A stretch of DNA of 64,000 nucleotides from the NCBI RefSeq assembly GCF_047495495.1, contig NZ_CP179930.1, positions 2,418,001 to 2,482,000 on the forward strand. The letters run 5' to 3'. Both the position numbers and the translations under genes were made by a program. Below, piece by piece: positions 10,410 through 18,767 of this stretch. How positions within the stretch are numbered: the stretch's first letter is position 1; each line of letters begins with the position of its first letter. Under the pieces are notes generated by a model. It was not told where the DNA came from. It did no database searches and saw only the letters and a list, made by a program, of their open reading frames with translations. This DNA is from Zymobacter sp047495495. GTDB lineage: Bacteria > Pseudomonadota > Gammaproteobacteria > Pseudomonadales > Halomonadaceae.

Positions 10410-10871
10410 TCAGTCGAACCAGCGGTCACCGAACATGAAGACGGCCACCCCACTCAGCATGATGCCCATGCCCACGAATTTCCACCAATGTACGGGACGT
10501 ACGGGCATCTGCAACAGCCCAAAACCGTCGATCAACATACCGGCCGTCAGCTGCCCAATGATGAACAGGAACATCGTGTTGGACACACCCAGACGCGGCG
10601 ATAGGAAGATGGACGTGAATACGAAAGCCGCCCCGATCAGCCCGCCCGTCCAGTTCCACCATGCTTGTTTACCAAGGTTGGTAGAAACGCTGTGCCAGTC
10701 GGCCTGCCATAATGCGATAAGCAGCAGGCATAGCGTACCCACAGCGAAGGACGACAGTGCAGCGATCAGCGACTGTCCCCCCATGCTAGCGCCCAGACGA
10801 GTATTGATTGAGGCCTGCACGGACAGCCCGAATCCCCCAGCCAACGCCATTAAGAGATATGCGTAGTTCAT
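10410..10871 (-). CDS. DMT-superfamily small transporter (DUF606/YdcZ-like)
   Basis: This 153-residue inner-membrane protein has about five hydrophobic segments and the DUF606 signature at the N-terminus (ALAGGFGLSVQASINTRLG). Family members are half-size relatives of drug/metabolite transporters and act as dimers or with a second copy; the substrate is unknown. The start was moved 54 bp inside the longest frame to the ATG at 10871, which follows AAGGAG at a normal distance and starts directly with the first membrane helix. It is transcribed towards the yeh-like set and is probably monocistronic. Confidence 0.85.
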   Translation of the reverse strand: MNYAYLLMALAGGFGLSVQASINTRLGASMGGQSLIAALSSFAVGTLCLLLIALWQADWHSVSTNLGKQAWWNWTGGLIGAAFVFTSIFLSPRLGVSNTMFLFIIGQLTAGMLIDGFGLLQMPVRPVHWWKFVGMGIMLSGVAVFMFGDRWFD

Positions 10872-11025
10872 TCCGACTCCTTTCCATCCCGCCATCATGA
10901 AAGTGAAGCCTTGCGCCTCACCCACTCGTCATTCCACTGGCGAATAGCCCCGCCAGCCAAGTCAACGAGTGCCATAGCATACGGTGAAAGAAACAGAATC
11001 GCTCGTGTCTGTCGCACGTCGTGTT

Positions 11026-11601
11026 TTATCGCTCGTGACGGTGGCGATGTGACCACCAGTAGTGCCCACCCCACCATGCCACTACTAGCAACGCAATACC
11101 GCCCCACACCCAGCCCTGATACTGCTCAACCTGCGCATAGGCCTTCAGCACTGCTGGCCCAATCAGATAGCCCAACAGGGTGAACAGTACAGCCCAGACC
11201 GCAGCTCCCAGCAGGTTAAAGAAGAGAAAGGTACGAATGGGCACGCCGCTAGTACCGATCACGATCGGGCCCACGATGCGCAGCCCGTATAGAAAGCGCA
11301 CACCAAAGATGACCGAATGCTGATGGCGTCGGATCATCCCCTGCACTTTGCGCACGCGCCCTTTACGCCACGACAGCTTGTCCAGTAGCTTCTGTCCGAA
11401 GAAATGCCCCATCAGATACAGCACCACATCCCCGAGCATGCCCCCAAACCAGACGACGCCCATCAGCATAGGCAGAGAGAAAAGCCCCTTGTGCACCGCA
11501 ATGCCGGCCAGAATCACGACCGTCTCACCTTCAAGCAGACACCCCAGCAGCACGGCCAGATAACCGTAGTGCTGAAGCCACAGATTCACGCTGTCACTCA
11601 T
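11026..11601 (-). CDS. DedA-family inner-membrane protein
   Basis: This 191-residue membrane protein is of the DedA family. It has the acidic first loop (LLEGETVVILAG), the second-loop region GGMLGDVVLYLMG, and the conserved RFLYGLRIVGPIVIGTSG motif, followed by two more helices and a His-rich tail (WWGGHYWWSHRHRHER). DedA proteins are thought to flip or transport lipids such as undecaprenyl phosphate or phosphatidylethanolamine and to support envelope integrity and the proton-motive force. The gene stands alone: the DUF606 gene lies 154 bp downstream on the same strand, and a divergent tRNA lies upstream. The histidine-rich end is a little unusual. Confidence 0.9.
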   Translation of the reverse strand: MSDSVNLWLQHYGYLAVLLGCLLEGETVVILAGIAVHKGLFSLPMLMGVVWFGGMLGDVVLYLMGHFFGQKLLDKLSWRKGRVRKVQGMIRRHQHSVIFGVRFLYGLRIVGPIVIGTSGVPIRTFLFFNLLGAAVWAVLFTLLGYLIGPAVLKAYAQVEQYQGWVWGGIALLVVAWWGGHYWWSHRHRHER

Positions 11602-11704
11602 GCCAGTGCTCCCGCAGATAAGTACCCAAGAAAGAGGCTACCACCTCGCGCAGGCAGCATCTCGTTGTCCTTTACCGCTTTTCAGAATAGTTGCGCAAAA
11701 GGTG

Positions 11705-11733
11705 TTGACGTTCGGGCCTCTTATCAGTAACAT
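11705..11733 (+). promoter_or_regulatory. likely sigma-70 promoter of tRNA-Met
   Basis: TTGACG (11705-11710) and TAACAT (11728-11733) are separated by 17 bp and end 14 bp before the mature tRNA 5' end, a normal arrangement for a tRNA gene. This is a motif match only. Confidence 0.55.
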
Positions 11734-11747
11734 GCGCAGCCATCGAC

Positions 11748-11824
11748 GGCTACGTAGCTCAGTTGGTTAGAGCACATCACTCATAATGATGGGGTCCCCT
11801 GTTCGAGTCAGGGCGTAGCCACCA
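11748..11824 (+). tRNA. tRNA-Met (CAU), elongator type
   Basis: The sequence folds as a full cloverleaf with a perfect 7-bp acceptor stem (GGCTACG/CGTAGCC), TTCGAGT in the T loop, the anticodon CAT in ACTCATAA, and an encoded CCA end. The anticodon arm and D arm closely resemble the E. coli elongator tRNA-Met. The closed first acceptor pair (G-C) argues against the initiator, which has a mismatch there. A lysidine-modified tRNA-Ile (CAU) is less likely because of the close metT likeness. Confidence 0.95.
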
Positions 11825-11834
11825 GATTCAGAAA

Positions 11835-11868
11835 AGCCCTTTGACGCTTCGGCGTCAAAGGGCTTTTT
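11835..11868 (+). terminator. rho-independent terminator of tRNA-Met
   Basis: A perfect 13-bp stem (AGCCCTTTGACGC paired with its complement) with a TTCG tetraloop is followed by five T. It begins 10 bp after the tRNA CCA end. Confidence 0.92.
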
Positions 11869-12031
11869 GCATTTCTGCCCGTTACTCACAGCTTTTCTCT
11901 CCTGATCTCCTCGCCCCGTCCTAAACGGCCACAAGCATGCTATGTGATGCCGAACGCTCCCTGCTGGTGGCCTCGCGATATCCGCATGCCCATCGTTTTC
12001 GAGTGAGTCCTCTTGTGAATAGGCGAGAGGA

Positions 12032-12053
12032 CCTGACAGCAAAGCATGTCAGG
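12032..12053 (-). terminator. hairpin downstream of the M18 aminopeptidase gene
   Basis: CCTGACA and TGTCAGG form a 7-bp stem with an 8-nt loop about 27 bp after the aminopeptidase stop. The following T run is poor (TCCTCTC), so termination is only possible. Confidence 0.35.
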
Positions 12054-12079
12054 CCCCCCGATGCGCCTACGCGGCCAGA

Positions 12080-13387
12080 CTACAGCAGCGCCTCATCCGA
12101 CGCATTGCAGTACTCCACCAGCGCCTTGATCAGATAGCCAGGATCCTCACTGCCTGCCGTTTCACGGATAGAGTGCATCGCCCACTGGGGCAACCCTACA
12201 TCCAGCGTAGCGATCCCGAGCGCTGTGGCCGTTAACGGCCCGATCGTACTGCCACACCCCATGTCCGCGCGCGTCGAAAATGCCTGCACGGGCACGCCCG
12301 CCTTGGCACACAGCTGCTTGAACAGCCCCGCCGTGCGACTGGTCGTGGCATAGCGCTGATTGGCGTTGTACTTGATGACGGGACCACCATTGAGCGCAGG
12401 CGCATGCCCGGCATCGTGACGATCAAGGAAGTTAGGGTGCAGCCCATGAGCGTTGTCACACGACATCATGCACGAGTGCTGAATCAAACGAATGCGCCCT
12501 TCCGGTGTGCCATCGCCGACTGCGGCATGGATACGCGTCAGCACATCGTCAAGGAATGTGCCCTGTGCGCCACCGGGACTGCCGCTGCCTACTTCTTCGT
12601 GATCATTCGCCACGAACATCACCGCCTGCTCGCCATCGCTCTGCAGCAACGCTTCCAGCCCACAAAAGCACGACAGCAGATTGTCGAGACGCGCACTGGC
12701 AAACAGCTCACCGTCGATGCCCACACGTGCAGCAGGCTGACAGTCGTACAGCCCTAATTCAAACTCAATGACGCGTCGCTCACCCAGCGATTCGCCCTGA
12801 GCCGCCAGCAGCTGTTCAACCAGTGCCGTGATATCACGCGGTGCGCTACTGGCACTCCCGAGGATGGCGTTCATCTGCGTCTGTGGGTTGAGCGTCTTGC
12901 CCTTGTTGGCCTCGCGGTCGAGGTGAATGGCCAAACTGGGCACTACCGCTACCGGCCGTAGGGAATCGACCAGCCGCGTTTCGCACTTACCCTCAGGCGA
13001 TGCCAGCAGAACGCGCCCGGCAATACCGAGATCACGATCAAACCACGGCGCCAGCAGTGCTCCACCGTAGACTTCAATCCCCAGCGCGACCCAATCGCGC
13101 GTGATGATAAACGGTGACGGTTTTAAACGCAGATGAGGGCTGTCCGTATGCGCCCCGATCATTCTGATCGCCTTAACAGCGCCTTTTGGCAGCTGGAAAG
13201 CGATCAATGCCCCATCGTCACGTGTTGTATAGTAGCGGCCACCGGGTTCGAGCCCCCAGACAGCCCGCTCATCCAACGCAATATAGCCCGCCTGACGAAG
13301 ATGATGTGCCATTCGAGCCGCGGCGTGCCATGATGTATGAGCGTGATCAAGGAAATCGAATAAACGTTCCAGCACAGAACGTGACAT
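12080..13387 (-). CDS. apeB: M18-family aminopeptidase
   Basis: This 435-residue cytosolic metallo-aminopeptidase has all the M18 landmarks in order: IGAHTDSPHLRLKP (first zinc ligand), WFDRDLGIAGRV, NDHEEVGSGSPGGAQ (catalytic and zinc-binding Glu residues), SCDNAHGLHPN, and the C-terminal ADMGCGSTIGPL and WAMHSIRETAGSED blocks. M18 enzymes remove acidic or other N-terminal residues from peptides and form large dodecamers. Two ATGs lie six bases apart. The second (13387) is preferred because AGGAGGT ends 6 bp before it, while it would touch the first. The gene diverges from prc across about 180 bp that must hold both promoters. Confidence 0.93.
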   Translation of the reverse strand: MSRSVLERLFDFLDHAHTSWHAAARMAHHLRQAGYIALDERAVWGLEPGGRYYTTRDDGALIAFQLPKGAVKAIRMIGAHTDSPHLRLKPSPFIITRDWVALGIEVYGGALLAPWFDRDLGIAGRVLLASPEGKCETRLVDSLRPVAVVPSLAIHLDREANKGKTLNPQTQMNAILGSASSAPRDITALVEQLLAAQGESLGERRVIEFELGLYDCQPAARVGIDGELFASARLDNLLSCFCGLEALLQSDGEQAVMFVANDHEEVGSGSPGGAQGTFLDDVLTRIHAAVGDGTPEGRIRLIQHSCMMSCDNAHGLHPNFLDRHDAGHAPALNGGPVIKYNANQRYATTSRTAGLFKQLCAKAGVPVQAFSTRADMGCGSTIGPLTATALGIATLDVGLPQWAMHSIRETAGSEDPGYLIKALVEYCNASDEALL

Positions 13388-13566
13388 GGTCATACCTCCT
13401 CTATACCCTGAAATGATTCAGGCCGTTGCAGGCGGTATGGCAGGCAGGCTGCTACACTTTTCATTCCTGCATCGGCTCGGCTTCCTTCAGGCTACTGTGC
13501 AAAGTAACCGGTGTATCCGGAACCAATGACACTGCAGTGTACATCAACCGGGAGTATTTCCTCGCA

Positions 13567-15621
13567 ATGAGCCCGTTCGCCCTACCCAAGCATCTGATGG
13601 TCCTGGCAGCCTGCATGGCAATCAGCCTGCCATCGATGGCTACTGTTTCTCCGGCCCCTGGCGATCAGCAGGTTGCCCGCGAAGTGGCCAGCCGCATTCG
13701 ATACGGTCATTACGAGAACATCCGCTACGATGCCGAATGGTCGAAGCGCGCCTATGCGCGTTTCCTCGACCTGCTTGATCCCCAGCACCTCTATCTCCTT
13801 AGCGGTGACCTCAAGGATTTCGGCCTGCTGGAAAGCAACTACGCCAACGTATTTGCTGACGGCCAGCTAGAGCGTCCGTTCGAGTTCTACAACCGTTTCC
13901 AGCAGCGCGTCGAAGCGCGCCTGCAGACACTCATCAACTGGCTGCAGAAAGACCCGCACTTCGATTACACCTCACATGATCGCCTTAGCACCGATACCGA
14001 CAAGCAGCCGTGGGCGATTACCCCTCAGGCCCTCGACGATATCTGGCGCAAGCGCCTCAAAGGGGCCGCGCTGTCGCTGCGTCTGACCGAGCCGAAGCTA
14101 ACCGATGAGCAGATCGCCGAGCGTTTGACCAAGCGCTACAAGGAACAGCTCAAGCATATCCGCCAGACCAACCACGAAGACGTGCTGAGCCTCGTGCTGG
14201 AAGCGGCTACCAGTGCCATCGACCCGCATACGGAATACATGTCGCCCAGCCGCAGCGAATCTTTCGATATCCAGATGCGACTGTCGCTCGAAGGTATCGG
14301 TGCACTGCTGCAGGCCGATGAAGAGTACGTACGCGTCGCCAGCCTGATCCCCGGCGGCCCGGCAGAGAAAAGCGGTCTGCTGCACCCGGCCGATCGCATC
14401 ATTGCCGTTGGCAACGACGACGGCAGCGAATTGACCAGCGTCGTCGGCATGCGCCTTGACGATGTGGTCAACCGTATCCGTGGCCCGAAAGGCTCGGCAG
14501 TACGGCTGCAGATCGTGCCAGCACGCGCGGTGGACAATACGCAAACGCGCATCGTCACCATCCCGCGCGATAAGGTCAATCTGGAAGATCAGGCTGCACA
14601 CAGCAAGATCATCGACGTGAATCGCGATGGTCATGTCGAGCATATCGGCATCATCACCGTACCGGCGTTCTACATCGACTTCGCTGCGATGCAGGCGGGC
14701 GATACCAACTATCGCAGCACCACCCGCGATGTGCGCGCCCTGATCGAGGAACTGAAAGCCAAGCAGGTCAATGGCATCGTACTCGACCTGCGCAACAACG
14801 GCGGAGGTGCACTGCAGGAAGCCAACTCCATGGTTGGCCTGTTCATTGACCGTGGCCCGACGGTACAGGTACGCGATGCACGCGGCCGTATCACGCTGTT
14901 CGCTGACGATCAGCCGGGCATGGCCTACACCGGCCCGCTAGCCGTACTGGTGGATCGCATGTCGGCATCGGCCTCTGAGATCTTCGCAGGCGCCATTCAG
15001 GACTACGGACGCGGCCTAATTCTGGGCGGCCAGACGTTCGGGAAAGGGACGGTGCAGACACTGGTCGATATTGACCACGGTGGTGAACTGCGCATGACAA
15101 CGGCGAAGTTCTACCGTGTCTCAGGTGAGAGTACGCAGGAACGAGGCGTAACCCCTGATATCTTCTTCCCGAACCTGATCGACAACAAAGATATCGGTGA
15201 AAGCGCACTGCCTAACGTACTGCCTTGGGATGTGGTGCGTCCGGTGCATTACACACGCTATATCTATCCGTCACTGCAGCTCGACAAACTGAAGCAGCTG
15301 CACGAACAGCGTGTGGCGCACGAAGCGGACTTTCTCTATCTGGGCAAAGAAGCGGACTTGCTGAAACAGATGCGCAGCGAGAAAAGCATCAGCCTCAATC
15401 TGGCACAGCGCAAAAAAGAGCTGGAAACTCAGAAGGGTGAACAGCTCAAGCTGGAGAACGAACGCCGCCAGATGCTGAAGCTACCGGTACTCAAGGAGCT
15501 CAACGACGATCAGGCCTTGTCGGACGACAGTCATGACACGCCCATTGACCAGGCTCAGCTTCACGAAGCCGCTGAAATACTGGTGGATTTTGCCACAGTG
15601 ACCGGACTGCGCGCGCAGTAG
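13567..15621 (+). CDS. prc: C-terminal processing (tail-specific) protease Prc
   Basis: This is a 684-residue periplasmic serine protease of family S41, close to the 682 residues of E. coli Prc. A signal peptide covers the first 24 or so residues (ends near LPSMATV). A PDZ domain follows around residues 235-330, and the catalytic core carries SASASEIFAG (nucleophile Ser) and FGKGTVQ (general-base Lys). Prc trims C-terminal tails, for example of penicillin-binding protein 3, and degrades the peptidoglycan hydrolase MepS with the adaptor NlpI. The longer in-frame start at 13426 was rejected because it would put 47 non-signal residues ahead of the signal peptide. Downstream, an imperfect inverted repeat near 15640-15675 lacks a T run. 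Confidence 0.93.
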   Translation: MSPFALPKHLMVLAACMAISLPSMATVSPAPGDQQVAREVASRIRYGHYENIRYDAEWSKRAYARFLDLLDPQHLYLLSGDLKDFGLLESNYANVFADGQLERPFEFYNRFQQRVEARLQTLINWLQKDPHFDYTSHDRLSTDTDKQPWAITPQALDDIWRKRLKGAALSLRLTEPKLTDEQIAERLTKRYKEQLKHIRQTNHEDVLSLVLEAATSAIDPHTEYMSPSRSESFDIQMRLSLEGIGALLQADEEYVRVASLIPGGPAEKSGLLHPADRIIAVGNDDGSELTSVVGMRLDDVVNRIRGPKGSAVRLQIVPARAVDNTQTRIVTIPRDKVNLEDQAAHSKIIDVNRDGHVEHIGIITVPAFYIDFAAMQAGDTNYRSTTRDVRALIEELKAKQVNGIVLDLRNNGGGALQEANSMVGLFIDRGPTVQVRDARGRITLFADDQPGMAYTGPLAVLVDRMSASASEIFAGAIQDYGRGLILGGQTFGKGTVQTLVDIDHGGELRMTTAKFYRVSGESTQERGVTPDIFFPNLIDNKDIGESALPNVLPWDVVRPVHYTRYIYPSLQLDKLKQLHEQRVAHEADFLYLGKEADLLKQMRSEKSISLNLAQRKKELETQKGEQLKLENERRQMLKLPVLKELNDDQALSDDSHDTPIDQAQLHEAAEILVDFATVTGLRAQ

Positions 15622-15813
15622 GATAGACCATCACGATACGCGGTATGCCTTGTGTCTTGCGCAGGGCATGCCGTACCCGCCAGAGCCTGAAAAAGACGCA
15701 GCAAAAGAATAGCCGTCACTATAATCAAATAATGACTGCAATACGGTCGAACTTATCGGAAGGGTGCAACTTGCCTAGAGAGTGGCGCTCACAAAATAAA
15801 CATCAGGCACTCA

Positions 15814-16017
15814 TCAGCATAGTAATCGCGCAATATCGACGGCTTCTTTCTTGTTCAGTTTAAATTCGGACAGAAGGGAATGAAGACGTTCCTGGAACTG
15901 CTCTTCAGGGGAGGGTTTGTGCTCTTCGACCTGCGGTTCAAGCCCCCGCAGCAGCTCGCCTAATTGTGCATCCAGCGCCCATTTCTGTTTTACGGATAAA
16001 ATTCCTTCGCGAGACAT
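15814..16017 (-). CDS. small protein of unknown family (67 aa)
   Basis: I do not recognise this protein. It is 67 residues long, charged and mostly helical, with a proline break in the middle (EEHKPSPEEQ) and a C-terminal helix ending DIARLLC. Residue use looks like a real protein, unlike the AT-rich noncoding DNA around it. The ATG at 16017 was taken over an upstream start because the frame before it is not protein-like; AGGAAAAAAGAG precedes it. It may be an adaptor or regulator, but nothing here says so. Confidence 0.6.
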   Translation of the reverse strand: MSREGILSVKQKWALDAQLGELLRGLEPQVEEHKPSPEEQFQERLHSLLSEFKLNKKEAVDIARLLC

Positions 16018-17361
16018 AAGACTCTTTTTTCCTGATGTAAATTGTAAGTACACAACAATATTATGTATTAAAGCCGTTACCTAACGACCCAAATACAGGT
16101 AAACGCTGCCGCAATGGTACGGACCGAAAGGCAAAGATAAAGACTATGACGATCCACGCGCCAAGACTCACATCGTGAACCCCACCACATTAATCAGACC
16201 CAACAAAACGTTATGACACGAAGTGCGGAGCCCTTGCGACAAGGCTCAACGGCCATTGACAGGCGATGCCTGCAATACCTATGAGAAAAGAATGAACGAA
16301 ATGATTGGCGCTGCAGACCTGCTTGAATGGCCAAGGCGACCATCGCTTGCAACAACTCTGTCGAGGGTATGACATTAATCACCATTTATCAAGCATGCTA
16401 GCTATCGCTGACAACGCCCACAGCCGCGCGGTCCATAGCTTCATCGGCAATACCTGACAAAATATAACCCTCTTTCAGCACGTCTCTGCCATTTTGCCTG
16501 CAACCCTATGGAAAGGAAGCCTTATTCATCCTAACTCAGATAATTTGTTTAACCAGCAATACATAATATTTTCACATTCCAAGCTTAGTCGCTGCCATCA
16601 CCTTGTCCAGATCCTTTTCGTTATGGAAAATAAAGCGACATTATCGGATAGAAAATCGAAGAACTTTACGCAAAATATCTTTTAATTGTTTACTTTGGAT
16701 ATCTTATAAATCATCACACTTCTCCGCCGTATTCTCATTTCTCCCCCTTGCCACTATGCCTGTGTGCCGACGATGGCGGATGACCATCACTACTGTCGTG
16801 GCATACAAGCGCGGTTAGCCTCACTTGCGACCATATTAAAAAATCAGACTTGGCGGTTGGCGGTTGGCGGTTGGCGGTTGGCGGTTGGCGGTTGGCGGTT
16901 GGCGGTTGGCGGTTGGCGGTTGGCGGTTGGCGGTTGGCGGTTGGCGGTTGGCGGTTGGCGGTTGGCGGTTGGCGGTTGGCGGTTGGCGGTTGGCGGTTGG
17001 CGGTTGATGATCCATCGTCACAGGCTAATCATCAAGCCCCAGCGCCTTGGACCTTGCTTTGAGACAGGGCCTCGAGTTTGCCGAGCATGCGAACACCATC
17101 TCGTGCGTGGTAACAATGGGCCGTAACAGTTAGGCCCCTACGGCAAGAGCCAACGTGGAATAAACGTTGCATCACGACCAGGCACATTCAAGGCCATCAT
17201 TGCTAAACAAAAAGGCGACTGCTCTGCCACGCAGCATGACATGGTACCGCCGATTCAGGCGCGTTATCATGCATGGCTGCAGAATTATAAAGTCGCCATT
17301 TCAACTATAAACGCAAGCCCTGTGGATAATTCACTCAGGCTTGTTGGAAGGAGCTTCTTAC
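16018..17361. other. 1.3-kb intergenic region holding heptamer array 1
   Basis: I see no gene here. The DNA from 16400 to 16760 is clearly more AT-rich than the surrounding genes. The only structured element is the TTGGCGG array at 16850-17003. Frames through the array stay open only because the repeat contains no stop in any phase. The last 350 bp contain the upstream region of the PAAR gene, with a small inverted repeat (GGGCC/GGCCC) at 17109-17128. No transposase remnant was recognised. Confidence 0.7.
16850..17003 (+). repeat. heptanucleotide array 1: TTGGCGG x 22
   Basis: Exactly 22 head-to-tail copies of TTGGCGG (154 bp) occur without substitution or indel, then the array breaks into TTGATGA. 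It is preceded by an A/T stretch (ATATTAAAAAATCAGAC). Each unit gives two GG pairs separated by one and two bases, a pattern that can form two-tetrad G-quadruplexes. The array lies between the divergent small gene (starts 16017) and PAAR (starts 17362). A second array with related units is found at 56775-57237. Confidence 0.98.
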
Positions 17362-17619
17362 ATGAAGGGTATTATCGTACTGGGGGATCTGACGACACAT
17401 GGTGGTACGGTCATCAGCGCACAGAGCACCTATACCGTCGGGGGAAAACCGGTCGCCTGCATGGGCGACAAAATCGCCTGCCCGCTGCACGGTATTAATC
17501 TCATCATCGAAGGTGAGTCCTCAATGCTGATCAACGGCAAACCTATTGCCCTTGATGGGCACCGTTGTGCCTGCGGTTGCCAGCTCATCGCATCAACATC
17601 GACGCACGGTCACGCCTGA
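17362..17619 (+). CDS. PAAR-repeat protein, T6SS spike tip
   Basis: This 85-residue protein shows the PAAR pattern: GDLTTHGG near the start, a central GDKIACPLHG, and late GHRCACGCQL. PAAR proteins fold into a zinc-bound cone that caps the VgrG trimer, sharpens the spike and recruits effectors. There is no C-terminal extension, so it is a bare tip without a fused toxin. The ATG at 17362 follows GGAAGGAG at 9 bp. The gene converges on the ketosynthase-like gene and their coding ends overlap by 10 bp. No VgrG is present in the window. Confidence 0.92.
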   Translation: MKGIIVLGDLTTHGGTVISAQSTYTVGGKPVACMGDKIACPLHGINLIIEGESSMLINGKPIALDGHRCACGCQLIASTSTHGHA

Positions 17620-18737
17620 TCGGCCACTTCGACGGGCGTCAGCAGCGTCATCGCCGTGGCGTCCGTTGCACTCAGCGATAACAGCATCGCCGAATCCTTT
17701 TCCGTCACAGTGGCGACTGCCATCATCAGCATTGTGCCTTGCGCGGCCTGCCCCACCCACCCACAAAAAAGGTCTAAGGTGAAACAGTTCGCCATCGGTT
17801 CATAGAGGCCCGCCCAGCGCTCGAAGAGCGCCATAAAGGCATCTCCGGCCCGATCTCCCGCCCCGATATCCATCATGCAACACGCCGGTGGAGCGATTTC
17901 AGGCGCATCTTCTGCAGTGCCTGATGCACTTACGTCAGGTACCAATGCCGCCATCAGGCTCTTGAGCGCTTCGGTACGTTCGCGCTTTGCCAACGATGCA
18001 GAACGTTGGTGCGGCTGTTGCATTGACCGCACCCAGAAACGCCCTTTGGTAGGGGCCGCATCAGGAGCCGTACGCTCGAATAACATGAGGGCACCGCCTT
18101 CTCCCGCAATCAGCGGAGAGCGCTTGGTGGAAAGCGAGTCCCAATGACGAAGCTGTGCTTCATCCAGCAGCGTGTCCATGCAGCACCAGAACACCCAGCG
18201 CATGGCACCAGTGCTCTGATCAGGGGCAAGCAATGCGTTGATGTGCTGCGATGATGCCACGCGACACAGGCTTTGGCCTTCCTTCCAGACCTGATGCTTG
18301 ATCAGCTGTGCGATGATTCTCTGCTGCAGGGCCTGCTGCTGCCATGACGAAATGGATACTGGCAAAGTCAGCACAAGATCGACGCTTTCACCATCGGGCA
18401 GCTGGCGAATCAGCGCGTCCAGACTTCCGGACAGAACATCCCACAGGGCATCCAGCCGCCCTTCGACACCGATATGCCGACCACTCAGCGCGATCGTACC
18501 GATCGGCTTGGCCAAGCGAGGGAAGCCTTGGGTATCAACAAGCAGCGGACAGGGAGAAGCCAGCGGGAGGTCATCAGGCAGACCGCTACCCAGTAGCTGC
18601 GTACCAGCAGCATTGATCGCAACGCCATCGACAAAGCACAGCCGCTCAGCGGACAAGTCATGACGACGCCCTTCCGCAATGGGGGCCTGACGCCGCGACA
18701 CACGGCGGCGGTACAACTCGTCATAGATCGAGGACAT
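17610..18737 (-). CDS. T6SS-locus protein with ketosynthase-like (thiolase-fold) features
   Basis: This 375-residue protein is last in the tssA-side gene group, 30 bp after tssA. Its middle (CMDTLLDEAQLRHWDSL, then PLIAGEGGALMLFE) lines up with the DSLL...GEGAAALLLE region of beta-ketoacyl synthases, and DLVLTLPVSISSW fits a preceding strand. I cannot find the active-site Cys motif or the two catalytic His residues in their usual settings, so it is probably a non-catalytic thiolase-fold protein. Such proteins are, to my knowledge, not assigned a role in T6SS function. The likeness is by eye. The CDS itself is supported by length, AAGG ribosome site and gene packing. Confidence 0.8.
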   Translation of the reverse strand: MSSIYDELYRRRVSRRQAPIAEGRRHDLSAERLCFVDGVAINAAGTQLLGSGLPDDLPLASPCPLLVDTQGFPRLAKPIGTIALSGRHIGVEGRLDALWDVLSGSLDALIRQLPDGESVDLVLTLPVSISSWQQQALQQRIIAQLIKHQVWKEGQSLCRVASSQHINALLAPDQSTGAMRWVFWCCMDTLLDEAQLRHWDSLSTKRSPLIAGEGGALMLFERTAPDAAPTKGRFWVRSMQQPHQRSASLAKRERTEALKSLMAALVPDVSASGTAEDAPEIAPPACCMMDIGAGDRAGDAFMALFERWAGLYEPMANCFTLDLFCGWVGQAAQGTMLMMAVATVTEKDSAMLLSLSATDATAMTLLTPVEVADQA

Positions 18738-18767
18738 CTTGCCTTACTCCCTACCCGATAATTTCAC

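Noticed and set aside
13426..13566. N-terminal extension of Prc
   Set aside because: It would place 47 residues before a good signal peptide; the ATG at 13567 gives the normal Prc length.
16850..17003. CRISPR array
   Set aside because: The unit is 7 bp with no spacers and no cas genes are in the window.
16764..17126. Repeat protein frame across array 1
   Set aside because: Same artefact: the frame is open only because TTGGCGG contains no stop in any phase. No ribosome site or homologous flank is seen.
17100..17361. Possible transposase or effector remnant before PAAR
   Set aside because: The open frame has no recognisable motif, no start signal and a composition unlike nearby genes.
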